64,000 bases of DNA from Apostichopus japonicus (GCF_037975245.1 NC_092575.1:3928501-3992500); one strand, 5' to 3'. Shown: positions 1 through 13,789, counted from the stretch's first letter. The notes: generated from the letters alone by a model not told the origin. Made by a program: numbers and translations.

Positions 1-3000
1 CTACTATTTGAAGTACTATGGACACTCTCGCCAATTCACCCCATATTCGGTACATTTGTCTTGTGTGATAATCTCGCTCAAAATCTGTTGAAAATTTTTA
101 AAAGATCTTTTTTGTGTCCAAGATGTACACATGTGAAGTTTTGATTAATCTGGGAAACTCATTAAATATGCGCAGACTATGAAGAGGAGTGTTGTGCTCA
201 TCAAAATTTCATATTTCAGCCCTTAATAATTTAACCCTTAATTACCAGCCCACGTATATCGTCATTTGAATAATGCGATGTTTCTCTTTTCAAGATCACC
301 AATAAAAAATGTTTCAAAAACATGGCCTATTAAAGACCACAAACCTGTGTTCAGTGTCCTTGAAACAAAGGATGTCAAACAAAACAAACGAATAACATAA
401 CAGAAAATTTGGCAGTCACTCGCTTTACATATTATCAATTTGCATAATTAGCTAATGTTTATTCATAAAAAAAACTAGAATTAAGGAAAGACTTGGTCAA
501 TGGTCAATCTTTGATGGATTTCGATGAGAGTTGCAGCTATTTTCATGACTTCTACTTGCCTATTACAGTGATTAGGACAATGTCGTTCATCAGGTGTACG
601 TAGACCTTTAAAATACCAAGTAAAAATACAGATAAACTCTGCTAAAATACAAACAAAAATGGACTCACTACAAGTCTGACCAGAATCATCAAAAGTGATC
701 GAAAAGGAAGAATTGTCGTTATGGAAACAATGAATGTCGGGTATGACTTGACGAAGAGGTGAAAAACTAAAGATCTGACCGGTAGATCATTTAAAGTAAT
801 AATCGACTCTGCAGGGTCAAGTACTATTGCAAATTATCTTCACTTTGAAAGTTTTAAGCCTAAAAGGATACACAAACCTCCCAACGATAAATATCGATCT
901 ATGGTTGTAGAGTTTAACTGTCATGGACAACTTTCCCAAACACTTTGAACAGTAAATCTTAGTCAATCTGGGAGATATAGCACAGATTTAACGTTTTTTT
1001 CACTCGCACACAAGGCAGCAGACTTGATCAAGTCTAGTTATGACATCATCGAGCCACATCGGTCTTGAACTTGATAAATCTAAGATATATTGAATCTGCT
1101 TACAGTACTGTACATACATGTTCTAATGATAGCATCAGTGTCCGAACCCAAGTAAATGGCAAACAAAGATCCTCAGAAACCATTCGGATCGAATTAAGTC
1201 CAATATGAATAATCTACACAAAGAAACGACCAACGTAGGCACCTTGGGTGGTAGAATGAGAAGGAAGGGCATTGACCGGAGGGGTCGGTCAAAGAGGGTG
1301 CACAGGGTTAAATGGTTACCAGTTCATTCTACGCACAGTAAAATAAGAGTGCTAAGGTTGTGGGGAGACAGGTAAGCAAGGAGCGAAGTAAATACCAATA
1401 ACCTTTTCCTTGAAAAAAATGAAAAGAAAAATATAGGGAAAGTAAAAGGTTTGTAGATCCTAGTGGCATTATGACATCACAGATTAACAAAAATGGCAGC
1501 TAGCTCCCAGACAGGTCATTGCAGCTATTTTTCTTGGCTCTTTCAGAAGATCTCAGTCATATTCATAACTAATGATAATGATAACGATTGGGTATTATTT
1601 TTTTTCCCGGCTTTTAATATTTTCTGTTTCAGACCTGAACACAGTAGATTAATATTTATACCACCTTTCACTTTTTGCAGCTAAAGCACTCAACGAGCGT
1701 TTAGCCAATTACACTCCTTGAAAAGAAATTATTAATTTCCATTTCATTCTTAAAAAATAATAACCAATAGGTTGGCACTACCTTGTACATACACATTAAC
1801 TCCCAGATGAACAGTAGATCTTTATTTCCGCCAACGCATTTAGCTTTAAAACTATTGACAAATCGGCAAGTTCCTTTATCGCCATTTATTGAAAAATGAA
1901 AACACAGCAATATCAAGCATCAAAGGAGCCTTAAGACAGAACAAAAGGGTGCATAACAGTGCTATCCAACTCAATACCCGACTAAAAGTGATGAATTGGG
2001 TTTAATAGCAAATAAAAACTAAAAAGTATATTGTATCCATATGCCACATCTTCCCCCACCTCCACACCCACCCCTCCCCCTTCTACAGTACAACCTAAAA
2101 GATACATTCAAATGCCTCCAAAATGCCTCCTAGAGAAGGAAGCCTGTAAACATTTAGTATAAAGCAGGACATATAGTAGACAAGCTTCACATTCTGAAAA
2201 TGGAGGCTGGTTGAATAGTGAGATGTTGGACTGGCCTGCTGGAACATCTCGAGAAAACCCCGGCGAAGGCTCACGAGTAATCTCTTCAAATCTTTTGACG
2301 TTTTCACTTTCGTCACTGATAAGTGTCACCAGCGTAGCCAGCAAAAAAGACAAGAAAAACCGATTTCGTTAAGGCAAGAGACAAGACTCAATCCACTTCT
2401 AGCCTCGCCATTGTTTTTACTGATGGTTGCCGTAGCAACAGCTCTGCTGAAGGATTAACCATCGAACCCTGACATTTAGACGTGCGGGTAAAATTATCTT
2501 CTGTAAGGCCTAGCTGTTATACTTTATTTAGAGTCTGCTTGCTTGCTCGCTCAACGAGCTGCTTTTAACTGAATAGTTTATGTTTAGGGTACATGTGGTA
2601 AACAAACACATTGTTGAGATGGCTTAAAACACGTGACATATACTTGTATAGACCGTCTTCTTAAAACAAGATTTTTGAGTTCATTTTGATGAAATTTCTG
2701 GTCCTTTCGGTACTTAAAATCCTCATTACAAAATAGGTCGTGACTCATAAGTTTTGACTTCAAAATGATGAAGGAAAATGTCAAAATTATTAAAAATTTA
2801 TACCAAACTTGCTTTTCACACTAAATACCAGTTTATATGAAAAGTCTCTAGTGCATTGTAAAACAAAGAATCAGGGCAAGTCCTGTAAATTGGTAGCAGA
2901 GAATAAATCCAGAGGAAAAAATTATTTTCTACACACTAGGAAAGAAGAACACATTCTAAGAGTTGGTGAGATTTGCAGGCAATTCCCACATTGTGTTAAA

Positions 3001-4015
3001 ATTTGAGATATTGGATAGTTGAAAATTGACACAGCTTGTTCCAATGTGAACTTAAAGGGTGTGAAGACTCGCGCAAAAAGAAACGTCTAATGCCGGTAAT
3101 CTGACCTAGTTTCCAATGAGGTGTAACAGAAGTGTTAAACACCACCATCGATCCCAGAAAATACACACACAGCTTGCTACCGTCGGTAATTAGACACTAG
3201 TGTACAGTCAGTACATACAGCTGCAGTCAATACACATAGCAAAGTATACAAACGATACAGCGATGGACATCTCAGGTCCAGCTAAAGATAACAATTAAGG
3301 TATCACGTTTCATTACTGTCTGCATTTTGTAGCGACACGAACAAAACGTCACTTGCAAGCAACAGAAAGTTAACTTTTTCAGATGGCCGCAGGCGGTTTG
3401 GGGCGAGTCTTCAATGCCTTTAAAACAAACATATGTGATAGCTATGTAGTTGCAATGCACGCTGAGAGCAAAATGATGTCTCCATTTTCTTTTCATTTTC
3501 AATTCGAATTTAATCACAAGTCTTTAAGAATGTCACATTCTATTACACAGGCTCTCTAGTGGATAAGCAGTTTGCTAACAGTTTTACTTTATTTTGATTT
3601 AAGTCTTTAAGAAGACGCCTTAGGAAGAAACGTTTAGTCTTGAAATGTTAATAGTCCAAACGGAAGAGAAACATTTTAGAGCTGTTAATGTTTCTATAGC
3701 TATGGGTGGTTTTCAAGTTGTTCACCTTTAAATTATCCTTAATCTCTGGAACGCTCCTTTAAGGCTTAATTCAAGGTGATGTCACCTCCTCAGTGCACGT
3801 TCCTAATTGTTAATCCATTGTTTTTGAATAAATTCTAATATGCTCAACTAATATAGGTTTCTTTATTAACTTCATATGAACAACATAGCATTTTCGAATG
3901 ACATGCGACATCATTCGTCCTTGATTAATGCATAACACATTGTAAACATGTCAATTGGAGCTGAAAAAAAAATCTGTTTTCACATTGAGTATCGTAGCCT
4001 TGTTCAGATTTGGGA
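1..4015. other. intergenic DNA, no supported gene
   Basis: No reading frame here resembles a known protein, and open frames are short. The one notable site is a perfect X-box at 2426-2439, listed separately. A minus-strand stretch at about 2298-2180 is open and follows a pyrimidine tract and an AG, so it could be an exon, but it has no recognisable family and I do not call it. The rest is AT-rich with C/T-rich runs, for example 2050-2085. Confidence 0.5.
2426..2439. promoter_or_regulatory. X-box (RFX-factor site), orphan
   Basis: The sequence GTTGCC-GT-AGCAAC is a near-perfect inverted repeat with a 2-bp spacer. It matches the X-box consensus bound by RFX transcription factors, which drive ciliary genes across animals. 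No ciliary gene can be recognised on either side, so the target is unknown; a first exon could lie on either strand. Chance occurrence of a 12-base match of this quality in the window is unlikely but not excluded. Confidence 0.55.
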
Positions 4016-4019
4016 ACAC

Positions 4020-4615
4020 AGGTTTTATCTGATCCTGCATGGGTGATCAAGATTGTAGTGTGATCGTTAGTGCACTCAGGATCGGAGTCAACAATCGTGA
4101 TCTGGCTTTGAGGGGGATCAGGTGATCAAGATCGTAGTGTGAATGCTGGCTTACCCAGGTTTAGACCCCTCAATCACAATCTGGCTTTTGGAAAGCATCC
4201 TGATCCTAACAAGGGTGATCAAGATTGTAGTGTGAATGCTGGCTTACCCAGGATCAGCACCTCAATCACAATCTGGCTTTTGGGCCTGAGCATCCTGATC
4301 CTAACAAGGGTAATCAAGATCGTAGTGTGGATGCTCGCTTACCCAGGATCAGATCCCCACAATGGCAATCTGGCTTTTGGGGAGGATCCTGATACTAACA
4401 AGGGTGATCAAGATCGTAGTGTGGATGCTGAATTATCCAGGATCAGACCCCAGAAGCGCAATCTCCATTTTTGGGGGATCCTGACCCTAATGAGGCGAGG
4501 GTAATCAAGATTGTAGTGTGAATGCTCGCTTACCGAGGATTAGATCCCCACAATCGCAATTTGGCTTTTGGGTAGGATCCTGATCCTAACGAGGGTGATT
4601 GAGATTGTAGTGCAC
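4020..4615. repeat. minisatellite, ~92-97 bp unit, about six copies
   Basis: A unit beginning near GTGATCAAGATCGTAGTGTG recurs at about 4035, 4122, 4214, 4310, 4403, 4500 and 4594. It carries conserved blocks such as CTTACCCAGGATCAGA and AATCTGGCTTTTGG. Copies differ by substitutions and small indels. An open frame of about 120 codons crosses several copies only because the units lack stops in that frame; it is not a gene. Confidence 0.9.
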
Positions 4616-5308
4616 TGTAATACTATAAATAGCTACTGCACGTGTTACTATACCACGACTGAAGACTCCATCGCACATCTTAACGTCAGAACCTCGAGAG
4701 TGGTAAAGTGTTACTTGTTTTGAAGCCTTGAAATTAGAGGGAGTTTCTTTGAATGAAGGTATAACTAATGTTACATCTGCCATGTCGCATGTATTCCTCA
4801 CGTTAGACATTTAGGTGTAGTAAACATATCTAACGTTTATTATAGCATTAGTGTACGCTAAACTGCGCACAATGTCCATCAGTGCTTCAACTCGAGGTGA
4901 CCTGGAGATAATCATGTTTTGTAAACATTGCACAAGGCTACATGGCAACATTTTACTATTTTACAAGCAGTTGATCTGCCCGATTCTAAAATAATGTTGT
5001 TAATACTGTTCTACACTCGGTGTAGGTTGCCAGACTCCATCATGGCTAACTCACTTCCCTACCGAGATAGCATGGCAAAACCTTGTAACACTCCGTCCCG
5101 TGTACTGCGCACAGCATCGCACCCCAAGCGTGCGGTTTGACAATACGTACAGATTGCTCAATGCTCTTCGGTTCACCGTTGATCTGCCTTGCGTTCTCAA
5201 ATGTGGTTGCCACCTGGGTCGGCTTTATTAATACCTCTCTGTACGAAAACAGGATCCCGATCCACCATATATATGACCAAGGCCACTATTTTATCTGAGA
5301 ATCAAACC
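4616..5308. other. intergenic DNA, no supported gene
   Basis: The segment from 5010 to 5200 is more GC- and CpG-rich than its surroundings and could be a fragment of a promoter or exon. No splice-bounded coding segment or homology was recognised. Confidence 0.4.
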
Positions 5309-5316
5309 TAATGGTC

Positions 5317-5722
5317 CAGTGGCTGAGCTAGGGGTATTGGTCAGGGGGGCCAGAATGGTCTGTAGGGGCGCTTTTGACACCATCTAAGCGGAGCGCCAGC
5401 ACAGGTTGGCACGGAGCGTACAGAAATTTTTTGAGTAAAGATACTCCCAAGATGGCCGGAAATGACCAGGCCTTGCTAATTTGGAAATAGTTTCGTACAA
5501 CGGAAGTGCCGATAAATTAAAGACCGCTGTTAGAGAATTTTGTCAGAAAATTACACCAACTAAATGTGACAAATGTCAAAAGGTAGATGAGAGCACAATA
5601 AAAAAGTCAATAATCACGAATAAGTAAAAAGTGGTAAAAAGCTGAAAAGGGCGCCAGCAGTCCATTTGAGTCTGTCAGGGGGGGCATCTACCCCCCCTGA
5701 CTGTATGGACGCTCCGCCACTG
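5317..5722 (+). mobile_element. hAT-type MITE, CAGTGGCGGAGC family, copy 1 (406 bp)
   Basis: The element starts CAGTGGCTGAGC and ends GCTCCGCCACTG, so its ends are inverted repeats with one mismatch in this copy. It is flanked on both sides by the 8-bp duplication TAATGGTC (5309-5316 and 5723-5730). Eight-base duplications and CA..TG ends with this motif are typical of the hAT superfamily. There is no transposase, so it would need an enzyme supplied in trans. A second copy in the same orientation lies at 18902-19297. Confidence 0.88.
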
Positions 5723-5730
5723 TAATGGTC

Positions 5731-8700
5731 GGCATGTTAGACTACATAGTCCATTTGCTTCGATTGATGAATATCAGCTGTCTCCATTTTCATTTCTCAG
5801 AAATTAATTTAAGTGTCATAGACAGACAGTGTGAACAACATGGACTTTACCAACAAATTAGCCATTACATACTATAAGTCTGTATTCTATCAATGTTTGT
5901 CAATTCTGTGTACAGTCTATTGAGTCAAGTTGATCAATATTCAATACATTGTTTTCCCTTCTAATTCTTGGAAGAAATTATGGTTGATATAAACACTGAC
6001 AGATTTTGAGAATTACATAAAATTCTCTTGTCGGATGATGCAAAGTCGTTCCATCTGTTTCTTTGAACAGGATGTCAAGTACCTGATTATTAACAACGCT
6101 GAGACAAAACTGTCTGGTGTGTGCACACCAGACACGTGATGGATGAGATCACCGTCCTTGAAAAAATGACAAAGAGAAATTGATATACGCCAGTAGAATG
6201 TGACGGTTACGATCACCGTCGTCCTCGTACATGAAATGTACGTAATGATTCGTTATTAAAGCCAAGCTAGTAACTTTTATCACCTTCCGAGAAACAAAGA
6301 CATTCACATTGGTATATATATGTGAACGACTCCGCCGTGCGATAGACATTTTATTAGTCAATTCGCGCCGCATCCCAAGGGTGTATGATTTGTAGTGGGA
6401 GATGTAACAAAGCTGTTCCAAAACGTGCATTGTCAAGTTTAATTAGACACAGTCCATGTACACGTACCGCACGTTTACACACGAGGGGGGCAGACAGACC
6501 AGACACTATTGTCGATAAGTTGAGGGTGGGGGTGATGTCAAATAATAGACAGTGATTTTCACGGAAGATGCGAATGATCTGATACTGGGAATTTCAAACG
6601 CTGGTGAAGATATGCCTCGTGCAGCTCAGACTTATACCAAACCGTGCACAATCGTACAAGGTCTGTTTATTTCATTTCAAGAGCAGTACATACTTTTTAG
6701 ACCTTTTTCTACTTTAGAGGAATTTTAGAGAAATTTAAGAACGAAGATACTTACCTGTCTCCGGTCTACTCATGCACTTTCCTCTCCTACCTAACCTATT
6801 AATTTGATTAAAACTTTTCAATGCTGAACCCCCCCGCTGCCCCCAACCCACATCCGGGTCGCCACCCACTCTCTCTATCTTCTTACTGGTGGTACTGAAA
6901 GTTCACCAGGATGTACTTTTTAAACTACTGTAGAGTGCGAAGGGTACACTGAGAACAAAGGCATAAAATGCAATGGTGCCTGTTCATCCATGGATATTGC
7001 TTTACAAACCATTGTCAATATGCTAACAACGAGTGTTGATTTTGCAGCAGTTTCCGAAACGCAATGTGTGCAAACTCAGCAAAAGTCAAGACAATCAAAG
7101 AATCAAACTGTTTTGACACAAAAAAAGTCTGTAATAACTATGGCATTCTTGCTTTTCACTGATCAATATCTTCAAACCTTTCTTTCAAGAAACCTCTGGA
7201 ATTCCCAGCGACCCGGTACCATGCAGCACCAAATATATTTGATATAAACGAAAACTTGCCCATCGGGTAAAGAAATTTAGGTAGTAGACACAAGCTTCTT
7301 GAAGGAAATGAATTCTTATAGCGCTCTATGCAAATGATGTGCACTTCTGGTTGATAATTCACAAGAATGCAGAAGAGCATATTTATGTACAGCATGTAGA
7401 TAAAACATAACAGTAAATAAAGATGCACAATTCTGTTCAGTTTTGTTCTATTAAATTTTTACTGTTGGAATATTCACTATGTGTCTAAATTAGCTATTTA
7501 AAGTTAGGTAACACTTTAACAGTGATTAAGAAAGTATGAGGTATCTCCTCCAATTTCCTTGTCCCATTTCCGCTTTTGCTGCTTCTGCCCCCCCTCCCCA
7601 TCCCCCTTCTCTGCCCTTCCCCTTCCCTGCCCTATCACTTCCTAGTGCCTTGCCCTACCCTGACCCTCAATTTGTCTATTACATGATGCGATACAGTCAT
7701 TATTTGTCACAACATTTTGGCATCATCTCTCACTTAACAGAAAATAAAATTGTTGATAAACATACAGTATATATACTGTATAAAACTTCCTTCCCAACAC
7801 TTTTCTATTCCCTGGCCAATATGTCAAGTTTCAAAAAAATTTTAAAAAAACTCTCAAAATATATATAAATAATTAGAAATGACATCTGACTCAGCACAAT
7901 TTTTCAATGCAAACATCACCTTAATGTTATGATGCATATATACATTCAATCAACTAACATGTCAAACAAATTAATGGAGTGGCAACTTGAGTTCCATCAT
8001 CAAGGAACAGTTTCCCCAAGTAATATGTGTCACAGCATGGCTTGATTGAATCACCTAACAGCATTCTACAATACAGAATAACAGATTGCATTGATCTATA
8101 GTAATTATATGATGTTATGAGCCTACATATAAATATAACATCTTTACCATATATGGCAGAGAGCACACTAAAACATGTGAAAAGAAATTCTGCATAAAAT
8201 ACATGTTAAAGTATGACTGTAGGCACAAAATTTAATTTTGATGCATGTGATAAGATGGAAGGATTGTACAGAATGGTATAAGGGCAACATAGGTTTCCGT
8301 ACGTTGGCATTTCATAATTTTTAAGCCCTGGGGACTTCTCAGAACAGTTCCTTTCACAGTTTATATATGGATGATGTATATATTTAAGCTAATCAGTTTA
8401 ACATGTTTATTGAATATTGTTATGGGAAAACAAATGAATGATATGAAATGGTTTATAAATGTACTGTTGAAAACAACTCCAATCGTTGTAGGTTGTGCAT
8501 ACTGTATAACTACACCTCTTATCGTTCTGAGAAATCACTTCAATAAGTAAATGTACATTGATCAATTGGCTCATCAGTGAAAGTGGTTGTTCTTTCTAGT
8601 CTAACAATGTGGACCATATGGGCCAACTTCCCAAATGCAGTACAAAACTGAACCTTAGAAACTCATTTACGGCCTCAAAATTTGTTAAATGCATTAACAA

Positions 8701-9129
8701 AGTTGCCAAGGCGATGATTTTCACAGGGATTTGGTGCTACCACAGACATGATCATCCACCCAACCATCCCACCCCACCCCACCCCCTCCCCCTTCACTGA
8801 CCCCAAACTCCAATCAAAATCTGTCAGGGTCCCTATTTGGTAACTAGAGTTCTTAGAATTAATACGAGAAACAACTTCACATACCATAAGGTCTGGTCTG
8901 AGGAGCTTGAAAATAGAACCAGCTGTATAGAAACCTATTATCTGTACTTCATATTTTTCTTTTGTGTTGGATTATTGGAATACAAACGCTAAAATATCGC
9001 CTTGAATCTTAATCACAGGCTGGAACTATAGTTTTACTCAATGAATCTGGTTTTCTTCCATTTATTCTTTCCATACTAAGATTCCATATCGATACAGTTT
9101 CATTTAATACCACGTTACAATTCATTTCT
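5731..9129. other. intergenic DNA, no supported gene
   Basis: No recognisable exon was found. The stretch includes pyrimidine-rich tracts (7580-7680 and 8755-8800) and AT-rich simple sequence. A proline-rich open frame near 7536-7868 is a by-product of the C/T-rich tract. Confidence 0.5.
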
Positions 9130-9469
9130 AATATTAATGAAGTCAAAGCTAAAAAGTATTGAATTTGATACTTAACAAACATTTCATAAAATATGAAAAT
9201 ATATAGTCTGCATGAAAAAAAAAAATTTAAAATCTATTTTCAGTTAATATTGATGAATCATATATTTCTTGCTGATTTATATTAATATTAATATAATATA
9301 TATGTTTAATATTAATATTAATGAAGTCAAAGCTAAAAAGTGTTGAATTTGATACTTTACAAACATTTCATCAAATATGAAAATATATAGTCTGCATGAA
9401 AAAAAAAATTAAAAATCTATTTTCGGATAATATTGATGAATCATATATTTCTTGCTGATTTATATTTTA
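9130..9469. repeat. tandem duplication of a ~157-bp AT-rich unit
   Basis: The segment 9130-9288 recurs at 9314-9469 with few differences, separated by an AT-rich linker of TTAATATTAA type. Both copies contain AATATTAATGAAGTCAAAGC, an A-run and GATTTATATT near the end. High similarity suggests a fairly recent duplication of non-coding DNA. Confidence 0.85.
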
Positions 9470-12400
9470 TACAATGGATAAATCTTCCCTTTTTTTTTGT
9501 TATTTTATATTTTGATTATACACTACTGGTTGTTTTCATCAAATTCGACAGACGTCAAACAGATTAATTTTAAACACACACAAACACACACACAGCTGCT
9601 TAAATAAATCAAAACCATTCTGGGAATGTCGTTAACTCTTGCTCTAGATACTGTCTTAAAGTTAACATCTACACCCGTTTTAATTAAAAGTTATTTTAAA
9701 ACAAACACTGAAATGGAAACAATTCATAGCATGGCAATTAATTTAAAAAAAAACACAGATCTGATTACCTCAGCAGCGGCCATTCTATCGAGGTGTAACA
9801 ATCTGTGGCTCTACGTATCTCAACGGCTGAAATATATATATCGATTTTCATTCTTTGGGTGTAAAAATGCCTGGCTATCTTCTTACACAAATCATTGGTG
9901 AAAGAATTTGATCCCACAAATCAATACCAAACATATTTGACATTAACTGGTCCTGACGTCGTGGACGCTGTGACGTAAAAAAAAAAAATTGGGCAACCAA
10001 CAATGCCAAGGGAGGTCGAGACCGACGGTCATAAAAAGCAATTTGTTGCTGGCATAATGGAGACAAACTGGCAGTAAAAAAAAAAGCAAAACGATTTGAA
10101 GAAAGATGTAGACACTGTGGGATAGCTGAGGACAGTGTTTATAGATAATGTGGTTTGCACAGTACACATTTGATTGTCCAAAATGCTATGACCTTTCACC
10201 TATAATGCATACATTACTATGAATATTCATTTTCCTTGCAAGAAAGATCAACCTATTTTCCCAATTAGTATGCACTGATCAGATTATCAGGACTGAAGGC
10301 TACATGCAATATTATTATTATTTGGACTATCCTTGGCACATCCCGTTGAGCATGCCCGTATTAAAGAAACTACACAGTGCCAATTTGCCAGATTTGTATA
10401 AGAGATTTTATGTTAGAGATATGAGAGAAATTTAAGCAATATATATAGCTACCAAAATTTCAACCAAAGTTATGCAAATTGTATAATATTGAAATTGCAG
10501 AGGTCATGTGAGTAAATATAAGTATAAGGAAGATTAAAAAATTGGACACTTTTTCTCACTACCAAAAATTGAAACCCCCAAACATGTGGGCCCAAATGGT
10601 CTCAAGAATATTGGGCTCACAAATTTGGGCCAAAAGAATGTGTCCCAAAAATGCATTTGAGGTGGAAATATACTCTGGGCCCACCCAGCCCAGAAATGGG
10701 CCCGGAATTTGGGGGCCCAGATGGTCCTAAAATATTTCAGCCTACATGTACCAGCTATTAACCAACAACTGTATACCAAGTTTGGCTACACAGCCAGTAT
10801 GACAAATATTCATCACTCCATTGTTGAGTGGTCGCGGACCCAAGCGAGTGTCACAGACGCACATTATAAGTTCATTTTTTGACGTTATTTAGTCAAAATG
10901 TAACTTGAATTTGATGTAAACAAGTAGCTGTCCGTCGGCTAACCTCCCAAAGTCAAATTTTGGCGGTCCAAACAGAAATTTGGTCACCTTGGACAATCGG
11001 ATGACCATTAAAAGTTTGCCCTTACACATGCATTTAGCTTATTGAGACAGTGTACTGATTTAGGGTTTCTACCCTCGAACAAGTTATATTGCAGATAAAA
11101 GATTTTGGTAAAAGCTTTTGATAAAAGATAACAACTTTTATAAAGCAATTACAAAGGAACCAGATTTATATTGTACACCTACTTTAACCATTTATAATAG
11201 CCCATCTGAATATGTACACAGTACAGCATAATGGCACTCTGGCCGACCCTTCTCCACCCCTCCCCCCCCCCACTTTCCCTCCACCTCCCTGTCTATGGGT
11301 TGCTGTGTAAAGTACAGTATGTCATGGAACCATTGTTTTGTATCCATGGAGTAAAGACATAAATTTGTAAATAACATAACTTTCCATTTTACAGTAACAT
11401 TGACATGAAGCCTTACTGTAGGTACAGTATAAATGCTAATTACACACATGTATGTATACATGAACAGAACTAGTACAGTATGTACTAACTGAATGCCAAC
11501 AAATTTGCAGTAACTTAACTAGCTACACTTCTACACATGATATAAAAAACAATTGGGTTTTACCCAAGCTCAGGAGAAAAAAAACATAACCACGCACATG
11601 TTCTAACTTGGCATAATTAATGTATGTATGTACATACAGTATGTAGATTCTTAAATTCTACAGATCTACAATGTCAGGTCATCATCCCATCTCCCACCAT
11701 TTGTGACCACAGTCAGTTTGACCATTCACCTGTATCAAAAATTTGCTGAACTTTGACCATAATTCACTGCCACAACCCCTTCCCCTCCCCGTCCCATCCC
11801 CACCCCACTAACCCATTCTCTCCTCCCACTCCCCACGACGGCATCATTATAAAAGTACATGCAAGCCCAACTTGACATTAAACTCCGATATTTATTCTCC
11901 AAATATTCATCCACATGTGTCGGTATGTATGTGCATGCAGTAATTATGCATACAATACATATTTCACACAAATAAATAGCAGCTCCTTGGTAAAAGTCAC
12001 AGCTGTTGACTGTGCACAAGTACTCTGCACAAATTCATTCATTATGTCAACACTCCACAAATTATATTTTACAGTTTCAATGTCACCCTTTCAATGAATG
12101 TCTATCTAAAAGCAAAAAAAGGGGAAAAAAACCTTGATAATGATTTCATTGGAAGCATCACCATGGCAACCATGCCTGCCTCTACTAAATATCATCAAGG
12201 CCACAATAGAAAAGTATAAGGCTGTTATTTAAGGGATATATATTTTATGCTGATAAATTTGGAACAAAAATGAGCACATCCTTAGAATTTTACTGCCCAT
12301 GTGCTAAATTTATGAAACATTTTCCCCTAATTGAGATTCCTACAGTATTTTGATTCGACCCACACATCAACGTCTACGATAAATTTGACATGTACATAAC

Positions 12401-12805
12401 TAACCAAAAACTTATCCTAATCTGTAAGAGTACTACCAGGACGGATATATTCTGGAGGCTGAAGTTCGTCTTTTAACGTTGAAACATTGATAATTCTGGT
12501 ACTGTACACCTTACCATTCAAACAACTAAATTTACAAAAATTTGGTGATATTACTTGAATGGATCAGGCAACAGCAGAGCTACTGATGTACATCATAACA
12601 ATTGAGATGAAAATGTGTTTTTTTTTTTTTCCTTCATTTATAATTTACAAATCCTTTACCCACTGTAGAGAAGTTATCATTTTTACAATCAAGTTGCACA
12701 TTGATTCAATTCTAAAGGTACCAGATTTCAATGATAAATCAACAATAACAACATTATTCAGTAGGTGAGATAAGCTTAAAATTGAAGACAATCTAACATG
12801 ATCAT
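9470..12805. other. intergenic DNA, no supported gene
   Basis: No recognisable exon was found. The segment at 10560-10740 is rich in GGGCCC and CCCAAA words and reads open on both strands, but it looks like degenerate low-complexity sequence. C-rich runs occur at 11250-11290 and 11775-11835. Short TACAGTA/TACTGTA words are frequent between 11200 and 11650. Confidence 0.5.
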
Positions 12806-13172
12806 CATATGCGTAGGAGGCGGGGGGGGGGGAATTCCGGCAATGTGCTGAGAGTTTCTCGGGCACCTACAGTAACTGAAAGAAAAAATAATTTGCAATG
12901 TGTTTTTCAATGGTAATAAACTGATATTATTATGATCATTATTATTGTAACGACTTCCCCAATAATTATAACCAATATGGAAGGGTCATAACACGGCAAA
13001 TGATTGTATGTTATTGGCATGCGATGTAATAACCCTTGCATGCCTATATGTTATGCACATTAACATGTTGAACGTGCACAGAGCGCGCGAATAAGTTTGG
13101 TTATATTTTTCGGGCAAGTCGTTACAACCCCCCCCCCCCCCCTCCAAATCAAATTGGGCTCCTACGTCTATG
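12806..13172 (+). mobile_element. MITE, CATAGGCGTAGGAG family, copy 1 (367 bp)
   Basis: The element begins CATATGCGTAGGAG and ends CTCCTACGTCTATG, imperfect inverted repeats of about 14 bp. It is flanked by an exact 8-bp duplication, ATGATCAT, at 12798-12805 and 13173-13180. A related copy lies at 16278-16586. Internal landmarks shared by both copies are a G-run after the 5' end, TTATTATTGTAACGA, ACACGGCAAATGATT, TTTTTCGGGCAAGTCGTTAC and a C-run before the 3' end. There is no coding capacity. Eight-base duplications occur in the hAT and P superfamilies; the CATAGG end is not a typical hAT end, so the superfamily is left open. Confidence 0.87.
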
Positions 13173-13789
13173 ATGATCATCATGCTCAGACATGCTGACC
13201 ATCTAATCATCATGCTGACCATCTAAGTATGTTCCACTATTCAAGTCCCATTTTAGACTCAATCTTTGGCAGTCTAAACAATCTTTTTTATCACTATTGT
13301 GTACTAAATAATCACACAATCACCATGATGTACATGTCTTTGCTCAAATTCTGGCCTAGTCACAGAGACTGAGCGAATTATAATCGAGCGACTGAGATAC
13401 CGAATCCAAAAAAGAGGCATCCCACTCTTTGTTATTGCTTTGGTCGAGATGAAACATTAATCAGTCGCATGCTTTGATCTCGATCGAAACAATAACAAAT
13501 AACGGCACACCTCTGTTATGGTTTGAATTTTTTCATTCGCTCGACCTCTACAGATATATGCCAAATTTTAGGAGGAAACAGGACATTGTCTAGACTGCAT
13601 GTATTTTATTTTCTATACAATAGTACAAAAACAAATGTATGAGTGAGGGATCGGTTAGTACGTGTTTATAATGGAATGCACAACGGGGCCTAAAACTGGA
13701 CTTACAGAGGATTTATCTTTACCAGTAAAGGAAAAAAAAAGAGTTCTTAAAGAATACAGCAATATATAGGTTTCGGTCTGTTTTATAGT
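13173..13789. other. intergenic DNA, no supported gene
   Basis: No exon, RNA gene or repeat was recognised beyond short direct repeats of CATCATGCTGACCATCTAA near 13190-13225. Confidence 0.45.

Noticed and set aside
4139..4504. 121-codon open frame on the plus strand
   Set aside because: It is a translation of the ~95-bp minisatellite, with the peptide repeating in step with the DNA unit and no homology.
7536..7868. Proline-rich 110-codon frame
   Set aside because: The composition comes from a C/T-rich tract, with no domain and no splice context.
10540..10780. Overlapping open frames on both strands in GGGCCC-rich DNA
   Set aside because: Low-complexity words keep both strands open. There is no homology and no splice signal.
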